This document shows positions 25,680 to 34,551 of a stretch of 64,000 nt of DNA, piece by piece. How positions within the stretch are numbered: position 1 is the stretch's first letter; each line of letters begins with the position of its first letter. The position numbers were made by a program, and so were the translations under genes. The stretch is from Bryobacteraceae bacterium (GTDB taxonomy: Bacteria; Acidobacteriota; Terriglobia; Bryobacterales; Bryobacteraceae), in contig JAHDVK010000003.1 in NCBI GenBank assembly GCA_023384675.1, forward strand, positions 186,001 through 250,000. The letters are read 5' to 3'. A model generated the notes under the pieces. The model worked only from the letters and a program-made list of their open reading frames with translations. It made no database searches and was not told where the DNA came from.

Positions 25680-28600
25680 GTGCGTTTATCCGAAATCTGC
25701 GTTCAGCGGCCCGTCTTCGCCTTCATGCTCATCATGTTCCTGGTGGTGATGGGCTTTTTCAGCTTCCTTGATCTGGGAGTGGACCTGTTCCCCAAGTCCG
25801 ATCCCGCCACAGTTTATGTGGCCTACCGCCTGCCGGGAGCCAGCCCCGAGGAAGTGGTGTCGCAGATGGTTCTGCCGCTGGAGGAGGCCGTCTCCTCGAT
25901 CTCGGGCATCGACGAATTGCGGTGCATCACGAGCGAAAACGGCGGCTTCATGATCATCACCTTCGTCCTCGATAAGGACATCGGAGAAGCCGTGGAGGAT
26001 GTGCGTGAGAACGTGGCCGGCGCGCAGCGGCAACTGCCCGTGAACGCGCTGCCGCCCACAGTCCGCAAGGCCGATCCGGACTCCGACCCGGTGGTGACGC
26101 TCGCGCTGTACGGCGACCGCAGCGTCCGCGAGATCACCGAAGTGGCCGACAAGGTGGTGCGCCGCGCGCTCGAAACCGTGGACGGCGTGGCCTCGATCGA
26201 ACTCGCCGGCGCGCGCAAGCGCCAGATCAACCTGATGCTGGACATCAATAAGATGAACGGCTACAACCTGACCGCGCAGGATGTGGAGCGCGCCGTGCGG
26301 CAGGAGAACGTCGAATCGCCCGGCGGGCGCATGGTGCGCGGAGCCTCCGAGGTGGGCGTCCGCACCATGGGCCGCGTCGAGACCATCGAGCAGTTCAACG
26401 GCATCATCATCAAGAACGTGGGCGGCGTGCCCGTCCGCTTCCGCGACATCGGCTACGCCGAAGACGCGATGGCCGAGCGCCGCACCTTCGCCTACTACCA
26501 GAACCAGCCCGCCGTGATCATGGAGGTCCGCCGCCAGACCGGACTGAACACCGTGAAGGTCGTGGACAGTATTCTCGACCGCATTGGGCCCATTAACGAA
26601 CAACTGCCGGGCGGGCTCAAACTGGTGATCATCAAGGAGCAGGCCACTTACATCAAGAAATCGGTGGAATCGCTCGAAGAGCACCTCATTTTCGGGTCGC
26701 TTTTCGCTTCCCTGATTATCTGGCTGTTCATTCGCGACTGGCGCACGGTGATGATCTCCGCCATCGCCATCCCTACCTCGATCATCACCACGTTCTCGGT
26801 GATGCGGTATCTCGACTACACGCTCAATTCGATGACCCTGCTGGCGCTGACCCTCGCCGTAGGCATCGTGATCGACGACGCGATCATCGTGCTCGAGAAC
26901 ATCTACCGCTGGCTCGAGGAAAAGCCGGGCATCGATCCGAAGGTAGCGGCCATCGGGGCGACGAAGGAGATTTCGCTGGCCGTGGTGGCCACCACGATCT
27001 CTCTTGTGATCATCTTCGTGCCCATCGCTTTCACCACCGGCTACGCGAAGCGCTACCTGAATCAGTTTGGCTGGACGATGGCCTTCGCCGTCATGGTGTC
27101 AATGCTGGTGGCGTTTACCCTGACGCCCACACTGAGCGCGCGTGTGCTCAAGATCAAGCGCAAGGGTAACGGAGCGCCGCACGGCCACAAGGTGACCGCG
27201 CTCGAGCGGAACTACCTGAAGCTGCTGGACTGGTCGCTGGCGCACCGCTGGGTGATCGTGCTGGTGAGCGTGGTGACCTTCGCCTCGACGTTCCCCCTCT
27301 ATCAAACCATCGGCCGCGACTGGATGCCGCAGGAGGATCAGTCCGAACTCGGCGTCTCGCTCGAGACGCCCGAGGGGTCGTCGCTCGAAGCCACTGAGCG
27401 CGTGACGCTCGAGATGGCGCGCAAGATCGAAAAAGTGCCGGGCGTGATCGCGGTGATCCCCTCGTCGAGCCCGTTTCTGGACCGCGTGCAGCAGGCGCAG
27501 ATGACCGTGCTGCTCGCGTCCACTTCCGAGCGCGGACCACTCAATAATGTTGCGAATCAGATCCGCGAGATCTTTCGCGAGTACATGCATCTGAGGCCGT
27601 CGCTGCGCTTTCCGAACGCGCTGGGCGGGCGCGAAACCTTTGCACCCATCCGCGGGACAATCCTCGGCGCCGACCTGCAACAGCTCGCGCCGATCGCCCG
27701 CGAGGCCGTCTCCCGGCTGATGCAGCAGAAGGAATTGACCGACATGCGCGCCAATTTGCAGTTTTCCAACCCGGAAATGCAGGTGAAAATCGACCGGCAA
27801 CTGGCATCCGATCTCGGCGTGCGCGTCGCCGACGTCGCTAGCGCAGTCCGGCTGCTGATGTCCGGAGACGATGAGATCAGCACGTACAAAGAAGGCGGCG
27901 AGCAATATCCGGTCACCATGCGCCTGATGCCCGGGCAGCGCGATAGCCAGGAAGTGCTGAGCCGGTTGCTGGTTCCCTCGGCGCGCCTCGGGCTGATCCG
28001 GCTCGATTCGATCGCTTCGATCGAACGCGGAGCCGGCCCTTCGCGCGTGGACCGCTTCGCGCGCCAGTACGGCATCGGGATTTACGGAAACGTGGCCGAG
28101 GGATACACGCTCGGCACGGCCGCGGCCAAGGTCCAGGAAGTGTTCGACGGGATGAGCCTGCCGCCGGGTTACCGGCTGCTGTTCTCCGGCCAGGTACGCA
28201 TCCTGGAGGAGACCACCGCGAACATGGTGCTCGCCATCATGCTGGCCTCGATCTTCATGTACATGGTGCTGGCGGCGCAGTTCGAGTCGCTCACCCACCC
28301 GTTCATTATTCTGCTGACGCTGCCCTTGTCGATCCCCTTCGCGCTGCTCAGTCTTCAAATCACCGGACGCTCGATGAACCTGTTCTCGGCGCTCGGCATC
28401 CTGCTGCTGCTGGGCATTGTGAAGAAGAACGGCATCCTGCAAATCGACGCCATGAACCGCCTCATCAAGGAGGGCATGCCCTTGCGCGCGGCCATTATGG
28501 AGGCCAACCGCATCCGGCTCCGTCCGATTCTGATGACCACCTTCTCGATCGTCGCGGGCCTGACGCCCACGGCCATCGCCATCGGCACCGGCGCGGCCAC

Positions 28601-28763
28601 CCGTTCCGCCATCGCCATCACGATCATCGGCGGACAGACGCTGTGCCTGGTGCTGACGCTGCTGGTGGTGCCGGTGGGCTACAGCTACCTCGAGGACGCG
28701 CGCGCCTGGATCGCCCGCCGGCGCGGACTGGAACCTGCGCCCACGGCCGCCGCGGGCGATTGA
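25680..28763 (+). CDS. RND-family efflux transporter, inner-membrane subunit
   Basis: A 1027-residue hydrophobic pump of the AcrB/MdtB/HAE1 type with 12 expected membrane segments and two periplasmic porter loops. The N-terminus MRLSEICVQRPVFAFMLIMF is family-typical, and VGIVIDDAIIVLENIYRWLEE (residues about 395-415) carries the proton-relay acidic pair of TM4. The C-terminal LGIVKKNGILQIDAMN matches TM10. The start is GTG 25680 behind an AAGGGAGA ribosome site. No adaptor (MFP) or TolC gene flanks it, so it must pair with components elsewhere, possibly those at 52-58 kb. It is divergent from the glycosyl hydrolase. Confidence 0.93.
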   Translation: MRLSEICVQRPVFAFMLIMFLVVMGFFSFLDLGVDLFPKSDPATVYVAYRLPGASPEEVVSQMVLPLEEAVSSISGIDELRCITSENGGFMIITFVLDKDIGEAVEDVRENVAGAQRQLPVNALPPTVRKADPDSDPVVTLALYGDRSVREITEVADKVVRRALETVDGVASIELAGARKRQINLMLDINKMNGYNLTAQDVERAVRQENVESPGGRMVRGASEVGVRTMGRVETIEQFNGIIIKNVGGVPVRFRDIGYAEDAMAERRTFAYYQNQPAVIMEVRRQTGLNTVKVVDSILDRIGPINEQLPGGLKLVIIKEQATYIKKSVESLEEHLIFGSLFASLIIWLFIRDWRTVMISAIAIPTSIITTFSVMRYLDYTLNSMTLLALTLAVGIVIDDAIIVLENIYRWLEEKPGIDPKVAAIGATKEISLAVVATTISLVIIFVPIAFTTGYAKRYLNQFGWTMAFAVMVSMLVAFTLTPTLSARVLKIKRKGNGAPHGHKVTALERNYLKLLDWSLAHRWVIVLVSVVTFASTFPLYQTIGRDWMPQEDQSELGVSLETPEGSSLEATERVTLEMARKIEKVPGVIAVIPSSSPFLDRVQQAQMTVLLASTSERGPLNNVANQIREIFREYMHLRPSLRFPNALGGRETFAPIRGTILGADLQQLAPIAREAVSRLMQQKELTDMRANLQFSNPEMQVKIDRQLASDLGVRVADVASAVRLLMSGDDEISTYKEGGEQYPVTMRLMPGQRDSQEVLSRLLVPSARLGLIRLDSIASIERGAGPSRVDRFARQYGIGIYGNVAEGYTLGTAAAKVQEVFDGMSLPPGYRLLFSGQVRILEETTANMVLAIMLASIFMYMVLAAQFESLTHPFIILLTLPLSIPFALLSLQITGRSMNLFSALGILLLLGIVKKNGILQIDAMNRLIKEGMPLRAAIMEANRIRLRPILMTTFSIVAGLTPTAIAIGTGAATRSAIAITIIGGQTLCLVLTLLVVPVGYSYLEDARAWIARRRGLEPAPTAAAGD

Positions 28764-28765
28764 GC

Positions 28766-30529
28766 CTACGGCAAAGTCATCGTGACCACCGGGCTTTCGG
28801 CGCCGCCGGCGGTAATGCCGACCGGCACTGCTCCCGACACCCCGTCAGGCCTTCGCACCCCCAATTCATACACGCCCCCCATCACTTCCGAAGGCCGGCA
28901 GAACAGCGTGTCGGTGCGTTGGCCATCGATGACCGCGACCACCTGTTCAGCGCACTGCCCATCGGCGGTCAGCGCTCCAAAGCCGGTACCGAAGAACAAC
29001 AATCGCCCGCCCTCGAGGGCTTCCGGTGGCAGTCCCGCGAACAGCGCCGGCTGAGCTCGGCGGACTTCGGCGGAGACTGTCGCGCCGCGAACGCCATTCC
29101 GCTCGATAGTGACGTCCACGGTTTCCAGCGCTCCAATACCGCCGGGCGCTTCCACCACCACGGCTTCCGAGCCGCCAAAGTTCAGGACGCTGATGATGCC
29201 AGCCGCGATATCGCCGAACCAGACTTTGACGCCATCCAGTTCAGCGGCAGTGCGGCCAGGGGCGTTGACGAAGCCTGTCGAATTGGAAATGCCCCAGCCG
29301 TACACGTTCGTGCGTGCGCCGGGCGAAACGCCCGCTTCGCCGCTGGCCGCGTTCACCACCAGCCAGGGCTTGGTGACAGGCTGTTCCGCAGCCAGCTTCC
29401 AGATTTCCCCGTTTCCTGCGGGCCGGAAACGAGCGAATAGAATTTCGCCGTCTTCGTCCTCGCCGAAGGCCGAGATGTTCCAGCCGGCCAGGCGCAATAG
29501 TTCCTGCGCGGACCATTGCGAACCCTCCCGCCGCAGGCCCCAGAAACGTCCGGAGGTGAAGTCGCCGAAGAAATACGTCCCCTGCCATTCGTCGTGCGCC
29601 CAGCCGCGATAGACATAGCCGCCAGTGACGCTCTGCGGCCCGTTCTGCGTGTAATCGAACACCGGTGCGGTGAAGGCGGCAAGGTTGCAGCCCGGCACGA
29701 AGCAGGTCGTCCCCTCGACGATGGCCCAGCCGTAATTGACTCCGCCCGGGCTTCCCGTAGGCTCGAAATTGATCTCTTCGCGGCGGTTCTGGCCGACGTC
29801 GGCGATGTAGAGATCGCCCGTGTGCCTGTCGAACGAATAGCGCCAGGGGTTGCGCAAGCCCAGTGACCAGATCGCATCGAGCACCGCCGGATTGCCCACA
29901 AAGGGATTGTCCGGCGGAATGGTATACGGCGTGACGCCCGATTCCACGTCAATCCGCAGCATCTTCCCGAGCAGCGTCAGCGGATTCTGCCCGGCGCGGA
30001 GCGGGTCGCCGCCGCTGCCGCCGTCGCCCGTGCCGATGTAGAGATACCCGTCTGGACCGAAGGCAAGCTGCCCCGCGTTATGGTTGTCGAACGGCTGATC
30101 GATCACGAGGATGCGCTCTTCGCTCTCCGGGTCGGCGCGGTTGGGGTCGCTGGCGCTGACCCGATACCGTGCCACCACGGTGCGCAGATCCGGCGCGCCC
30201 CGGCCTTCGGTGTAGTTCACATAGAAATGACGTTTTTCCTTGAAATTTGGCGGAAAAGCCAGTCCGAGCAGGCCGCGTTCGCCGCCCGAAATCACCTTCG
30301 AACGCAGATCGAGAAAAGGCTCGGGCCGCACTTCGAGGTTTTCCATCACCTTGATGCGTCCCGTCTGCTCGACGATGAAGAGCCGCCATGTGCCGTCACG
30401 CGGGGACTGGATGTCCACGGGCCGATCGAATCCGCCCGCCACAAGAACAGGCCGCAGCCGCGGCCATTCAGTCTGCTGCGCGGCGGCCGTCAGCGATAGC
30501 AGAAGAAGTAACAGGGTTCCCAGCCTCAT
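28766..30529 (-). CDS. exported PQQ-type sugar dehydrogenase with acidobacterial C-terminal module
   Basis: A 587-residue secreted protein. After a signal peptide (LGTLLLLLLSLTAAAQ), residues 25-370 form a six-bladed soluble glucose/sorbosone dehydrogenase propeller (FIVEQTGRIKVMENL, SGGERGLLGLAFPPNF, HNAGQLAFGPDGYLYIGTGDGG, GLRNPWRYSFDRHTGDLYI). Residues 385-587 (NAASGEAGVSPGARTNVYGWG, VVVEAPGGIG, LFFGTGFG) resemble the TIGR03437 module found at the C-termini of many Solibacter-type secreted proteins. It probably oxidises sugars in the periplasm; PQQ genes are not seen. It converges on the RND gene with 2 bases between. Confidence 0.88.
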   Translation of the reverse strand: MRLGTLLLLLLSLTAAAQQTEWPRLRPVLVAGGFDRPVDIQSPRDGTWRLFIVEQTGRIKVMENLEVRPEPFLDLRSKVISGGERGLLGLAFPPNFKEKRHFYVNYTEGRGAPDLRTVVARYRVSASDPNRADPESEERILVIDQPFDNHNAGQLAFGPDGYLYIGTGDGGSGGDPLRAGQNPLTLLGKMLRIDVESGVTPYTIPPDNPFVGNPAVLDAIWSLGLRNPWRYSFDRHTGDLYIADVGQNRREEINFEPTGSPGGVNYGWAIVEGTTCFVPGCNLAAFTAPVFDYTQNGPQSVTGGYVYRGWAHDEWQGTYFFGDFTSGRFWGLRREGSQWSAQELLRLAGWNISAFGEDEDGEILFARFRPAGNGEIWKLAAEQPVTKPWLVVNAASGEAGVSPGARTNVYGWGISNSTGFVNAPGRTAAELDGVKVWFGDIAAGIISVLNFGGSEAVVVEAPGGIGALETVDVTIERNGVRGATVSAEVRRAQPALFAGLPPEALEGGRLLFFGTGFGALTADGQCAEQVVAVIDGQRTDTLFCRPSEVMGGVYELGVRRPDGVSGAVPVGITAGGAESPVVTMTLP

Positions 30530-30649
30530 ACCCGAAGTGGATGCGGCAAAGTGCCGGAAAGAACCAGACTAAATCACGGATTCGTCAAAGATAGCCGCTT
30601 GGCCCATTGAATCTTCCACCTGCGTGTGCTGAACTGAAATCAGCAAGAC

Positions 30650-30856
30650 ATGACGCGCAAAAGAAAATCCAGCAAGCTCGATGAGCCCCTGCCGCTCGCC
30701 CCACCCAAGCGTGGTAAGCGCAAGGCCGGTACGCGTTGTGTCGTGTGCGGCAGCGAAGTGGCGCAATTCTCCACCGAAGAGCTGTGCTGGGTCTGCCGGC
30801 GGCTGAAGATCTCCGCGTGGCGTGAAGCCGATTCGCAGAACGCGATGCAGGAATAG
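30650..30856 (+). CDS. small zinc-ribbon protein
   Basis: A 68-residue basic protein with two CxxC knuckles: Cys30/Cys33 (CVVCG) and Cys46/Cys49 (CWVC), spaced as in treble-clef or ribbon zinc fingers. The lysine/arginine-rich N-terminus could bind nucleic acid. No ribosome site is obvious, and an open frame of 98 codons overlaps it on the other strand, but only this frame gives a sensible motif. Function is unknown. Confidence 0.55.
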   Translation: MTRKRKSSKLDEPLPLAPPKRGKRKAGTRCVVCGSEVAQFSTEELCWVCRRLKISAWREADSQNAMQE

Positions 30857-30861
30857 CACTC

Positions 30862-31785
30862 TCAAAAAGAGCGTTCGTACACCAGCGCCGCGGCCGCGAT
30901 ATCCTGCACGCCCAACCCCGACGATTTGAACAGCGTGACGCCCTTGGGGCGAGTGAAGCCCTGCTCCGCCAGGAGTGCGCCAAGTTCATACAGCGGCCAA
31001 TCCTGCCACTCCTCCGCGGGTTTGACCAGCAGCAGGTCGCCCGCTTCAGCCCGCGCCTGTTCGAGCGAATCCACGGCAATCAGAGCGGCCCGCTCGACTG
31101 AGGCCGCGGGCACTTCGCGCCGCGCCGCCTGATTCGACCCCGCGGCGTTGACGTGGGCCTGCGGGTGGAGCCAGGAATCATCGAACACCGGCTCCTTCGC
31201 GAAGGTGCAGGTGATCACGACCTCCGCGCCGCGCACGGCCTCTTCGGCACTCGCCGCCGCCCGCGCCGGCACGCCGAAACTCTCCGCCGCGCGCGCCGCG
31301 AAGGCTTCGCGATTCTCCGCCTTGCGGCTGTAAATGCGGACATCCTGAACGCCGGGGCGTACCGCAAGCACCGCTTCAAGCTGCGTCCAAGCTTGAAAAC
31401 CGGAACCGATCAACCCCACCGTGTGGACCTCCGCGGGCGCCAGCAGGTCCGTCGCCACGCCCGTCGCGGCGCCCGTGCGGATCTGCCCCAAGGCGTTTGC
31501 GTCGATCAGCGCCAGTGGGGCCGCGTTCTCGGCGTCGTACAACAGCACGTGAAAGTGCATGGCGCCATGCTTGACGTTCGTGGCGTAGATTTTCGCGCCG
31601 AAGTAGTTCCTGTAACGTCCGGCAAGCTGATGGAGCACGCTCCCGGTGTCGGAAAGAATCAGCCTCCGCCGGGGCTGGTTCTGCGCTTCGCCGCGAGCCA
31701 GCGCGACGAATGAGGAACGAACCACGCCAATGGCGTCCCGCATCGGCAGCAGGCGCCGGACATCCTCCTCAGTAATGTGCCTCAT
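30862..31785 (-). CDS. ornithine cyclodeaminase / mu-crystallin family protein
   Basis: A 307-residue NAD(P)-dependent enzyme. Family signatures are the N-terminal MRDAIGVVRSSFVALARGE, the substrate pocket GAKIYATN and IDANALGQIRTGAATGVATDLLA, and the Rossmann loop VGLIGSGFQAWTQLEA (about residues 123-138). Members include ornithine cyclodeaminase, alanine dehydrogenase of archaeal type and ketimine reductases; sequence alone does not settle which. It begins 12 bases after the aceE stop on the same strand and may be read through from aceE. Confidence 0.9.
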   Translation of the reverse strand: MRHITEEDVRRLLPMRDAIGVVRSSFVALARGEAQNQPRRRLILSDTGSVLHQLAGRYRNYFGAKIYATNVKHGAMHFHVLLYDAENAAPLALIDANALGQIRTGAATGVATDLLAPAEVHTVGLIGSGFQAWTQLEAVLAVRPGVQDVRIYSRKAENREAFAARAAESFGVPARAAASAEEAVRGAEVVITCTFAKEPVFDDSWLHPQAHVNAAGSNQAARREVPAASVERAALIAVDSLEQARAEAGDLLLVKPAEEWQDWPLYELGALLAEQGFTRPKGVTLFKSSGLGVQDIAAAALVYERSF

Positions 31786-31797
31786 CGGCTGATTAAC

Positions 31798-34476
31798 TCA
31801 GCGCAGCCAGGGATCGCGCGAATCCGGATCCAGCCCGAACTCGTGCACCACCTGCCGGGCGCGTTGCCCGTCGAACTGGCCCCATCGCGCCAACTGCGAC
31901 AGCGCCGCCACGGTGATCGATTCGGCGTCCACTTCGAAGAACCGCCGCAGGTAGGGCCGCGATTCGCTGCGGCCGAACCCGTCGGTGCCGAGCGCGGTCA
32001 GCCGCCCGCTCAGCCAGGGCGACAGTTGGTCGGCCAGCACCTTCATGTAGTCGCTGGCCGCGACGATCGGCCCTTGCGTATGCTCCATCACCTGCTGGAT
32101 ATAGGGCTTGCGCGGCTCCTCGTCGGGATGCAGGCGGTTCCAGCGGGCGCAACTGATAGCGTCCCGCCGCAGTTCGTTGTAGCTCGTGACGCTCCAGACG
32201 TCGGCCGGCAACTCGAACTTCTCCCACAGCAGCCTCTGGGCGCGCAACGCCTCGTTCAGCATCGAGGCCGAGCCCCAAAGCTGGATCCGCGCCGGGCCAT
32301 GCTCGCTCTGCGACACGCGGTAGATGCCCCTCAGAATTCCTTCGCGCACGCCTTCGCCCTCGGGCATCGGCGGCTGCGCGTAGTTCTCGTTGCACAGCGT
32401 GATGTAGTAGAAGACATCTTCGTTGTTGCCGTACATCCGCCGAAGGCCTTCCTGGATAATCACCGCGATTTCGTAAGCGTAGGCAGGATCGTACGTCACG
32501 CAGTTCGGCACTGTGGAAGCCAGCACGTGCGAATGTCCGTCCTCGTGCTGCAAGCCCTCGCCGTTCAGCGTCGTCCGTCCGGCGGTGGCTCCGCACAGAA
32601 AGCCGCGGCCGCGCGAATCGCCAAAGGCCCAGATGGCGTCGCCCACCCGCTGAAACCCGAACATCGAGTAATAGATGTACATCGGGATCATCGGCACGCC
32701 ATAGTTGCTGTAGGCGGTTCCCGCGGCGGTGAAGCTCGCCAGCGAACCCGCTTCGGTGATGCCCTCTTCCAGAATCTGGCCGTCCTGCGCTTCCTTGTAG
32801 TACAGGAATTGGTCGCTGTCCACGGGCTTGTACAACTGCCCGTGCGGCGCGTAGATCGAGATCTGCCGGAACAGGCTCTCCATGCCGAACGTGCGCGCCT
32901 CGTCCGGAATGATGGGCACAATCAGCTTGCCCAGCTCTTTGTTCTTGAGCAGATTCCGCAGGATGGCGACAAACGCCATCGTGGTGGACACCGGACGCCC
33001 GCCGGAGCCGTCCAGCGAATCCTTGAATTCCTCCAACGCCGGCATCGCCAGTTTCACGGGCTCGGCCTTGCGCGCGGGCAAAGGCCCGCCCATCGCCTCG
33101 CGCCGCGCCCGCATGTACTTCATCTCCGGCGAATCCTCAGGAGGACGGTAGAACGAGATCGTCGTCACCGTCTCCTTGGGAATCGGGATCTGGAAGCGCT
33201 CGCGGAGTTGCACCAACTCCTCTTCGTTCAACTTCTTCTGCTGGTGGGTGAAGTTCCGGCCTTCGCCCGCCTCGCCCAGGCCGTAACCCTTCACGGTCTT
33301 CGCCAGGATCACCGTGGGCGAACCGCTGTGCTCCACCGCGCGCTTGTAGGCGTTATAAACCTTCTGGGGATCGTGACCGCCGCGCCGCAGCGAATACAGC
33401 TCATCGTCGGTCATGTCCTCGACCAGTTCGAGCAGTTCGGGATACTTCCCGAAGAACTCCTGCCGGACATAGGCTCCGCCACGCGCCTTGAAGTTCTGAA
33501 ACTCTCCGTCCACGCACTCATGCATGCGGCGCATGAGCAGGCCGGTCTTATCCTTCGCCAGCAGCCGGTCCCAGTCGCTGCCCCAGATCACCTTGATCAC
33601 ATTCCAGCCCGCGCCGCGGAAACTGCCCTCCAGCTCCTGGATGATGTTGCCGTTGCCGCGCACCGGGCCGTCGAGCCGCTGCAGATTGCAGTTGATGACA
33701 AAGATGAGGTTGTCGAGCTTTTCGTGCGCCGGGATGCGCAGCGCGCCGGTGGATTCGGGCTCTTCCATCTCGCCGTCGCCCAGAAACGCCCACACTTTGC
33801 GGCCGGTTTTCGAAATCAGGCCGCGGTTCTCGAGGTACCGCATAAAGCGCGCCTGGTAAATCGAGTTGATCGGCCCCAGGCCCATCGAAACCGTCGGAAA
33901 TTGCCAGAAATCCGGCATCAGCCACGGATGGGGGTAGCTCGAGAGGCCCGCATGCTCGCGCAACTCGTGGCGGAAATTCTTCAGGTGCTCCTCGGTCAGC
34001 CGCCCCTCCAGGTAGGCGCGCGAGTACATGCCCGGACTGGCGTGGCCCTGGAAATACACCAGATCGCCGGGCTGATCGCCGATCGAGCCGTGGAAGAAAT
34101 GGTTCATGCCCACTTCCACCAGCGTCGCCGAGGAGGCAAATGTCGAAATGTGCCCGCCGATGCCTTCGTCGTACTTGTTGGCGCGCACCACCATGGCCAC
34201 GGCGTTCCACCGCACCAGGCTCTTGATTCTCCGCTCCAGCGCGCGGTCGCCCGGATAGGGAACCTCGTCTTCAGGAGGGATCGTGTTCAGATAGGGCGTC
34301 GTGACCGACAAGGCCGCCGGGACGCCGTTGCGGCCCGCCTCGTGGGCCAGTCTTTCCAGGAGGTAGCGGGCCCGGTCGGGACCGCCATCCTCGATCACCT
34401 GTCCAAGCGCTTCCAGCCACTCCTGCGTCTCGACAGGATTCAAGTCTTCAGGCTTTTCTACCTTGGGTCGTAGCAT
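31798..34476 (-). CDS. aceE: pyruvate dehydrogenase E1 component, homodimeric type
   Basis: AceE decarboxylates pyruvate with thiamine diphosphate and passes the acetyl group to lipoyl-E2. The 892-residue protein has the proteobacterial-type single-chain layout: the N-terminal region with NKYDEGIGGHISTFAS and GHASPGMYSRAYLEGR, the ThDP/Mg motif GDGEMEEPES through INCNLQRLDG (about residues 232-270), and a full C-terminal transketolase-type domain. No aceF or lpd gene follows. Lipoyl synthase (lipA), needed to make the E2 cofactor, is at 61 kb in the same window. A good promoter lies upstream at 34501-34530. Confidence 0.97.
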   Translation of the reverse strand: MLRPKVEKPEDLNPVETQEWLEALGQVIEDGGPDRARYLLERLAHEAGRNGVPAALSVTTPYLNTIPPEDEVPYPGDRALERRIKSLVRWNAVAMVVRANKYDEGIGGHISTFASSATLVEVGMNHFFHGSIGDQPGDLVYFQGHASPGMYSRAYLEGRLTEEHLKNFRHELREHAGLSSYPHPWLMPDFWQFPTVSMGLGPINSIYQARFMRYLENRGLISKTGRKVWAFLGDGEMEEPESTGALRIPAHEKLDNLIFVINCNLQRLDGPVRGNGNIIQELEGSFRGAGWNVIKVIWGSDWDRLLAKDKTGLLMRRMHECVDGEFQNFKARGGAYVRQEFFGKYPELLELVEDMTDDELYSLRRGGHDPQKVYNAYKRAVEHSGSPTVILAKTVKGYGLGEAGEGRNFTHQQKKLNEEELVQLRERFQIPIPKETVTTISFYRPPEDSPEMKYMRARREAMGGPLPARKAEPVKLAMPALEEFKDSLDGSGGRPVSTTMAFVAILRNLLKNKELGKLIVPIIPDEARTFGMESLFRQISIYAPHGQLYKPVDSDQFLYYKEAQDGQILEEGITEAGSLASFTAAGTAYSNYGVPMIPMYIYYSMFGFQRVGDAIWAFGDSRGRGFLCGATAGRTTLNGEGLQHEDGHSHVLASTVPNCVTYDPAYAYEIAVIIQEGLRRMYGNNEDVFYYITLCNENYAQPPMPEGEGVREGILRGIYRVSQSEHGPARIQLWGSASMLNEALRAQRLLWEKFELPADVWSVTSYNELRRDAISCARWNRLHPDEEPRKPYIQQVMEHTQGPIVAASDYMKVLADQLSPWLSGRLTALGTDGFGRSESRPYLRRFFEVDAESITVAALSQLARWGQFDGQRARQVVHEFGLDPDSRDPWLR

Positions 34477-34500
34477 TGATGTTCCAGAGGGGTAATCTTG

Positions 34501-34530
34501 ATTTTACTGCCCCTTTCAAACCTGCTGCAA
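34501..34530 (-). promoter_or_regulatory. candidate aceE promoter
   Basis: Read on the minus strand, TTGCAG (34530-34525) and TAAAAT (34506-34501) are separated by 18 bases. They match four and five of six consensus positions of the -35 and -10 boxes. The predicted transcript would start near 34494 and give a leader of under 20 bases before the aceE ATG at 34476. Confidence 0.5.
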
Positions 34531-34551
34531 TGGAAACAGTCCGGGCCCCTA

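Noticed and set aside
30569-30865. 98-codon minus-strand frame over the zinc-ribbon gene
   Set aside because: No motif, and the plus-strand frame has two well-spaced CxxC knuckles.
31777-34473. 898-codon open frame on the plus strand covering the whole of aceE
   Set aside because: It mirrors aceE exactly, has no family resemblance and an arginine/histidine/valine-rich composition typical of the antisense of high-GC genes.
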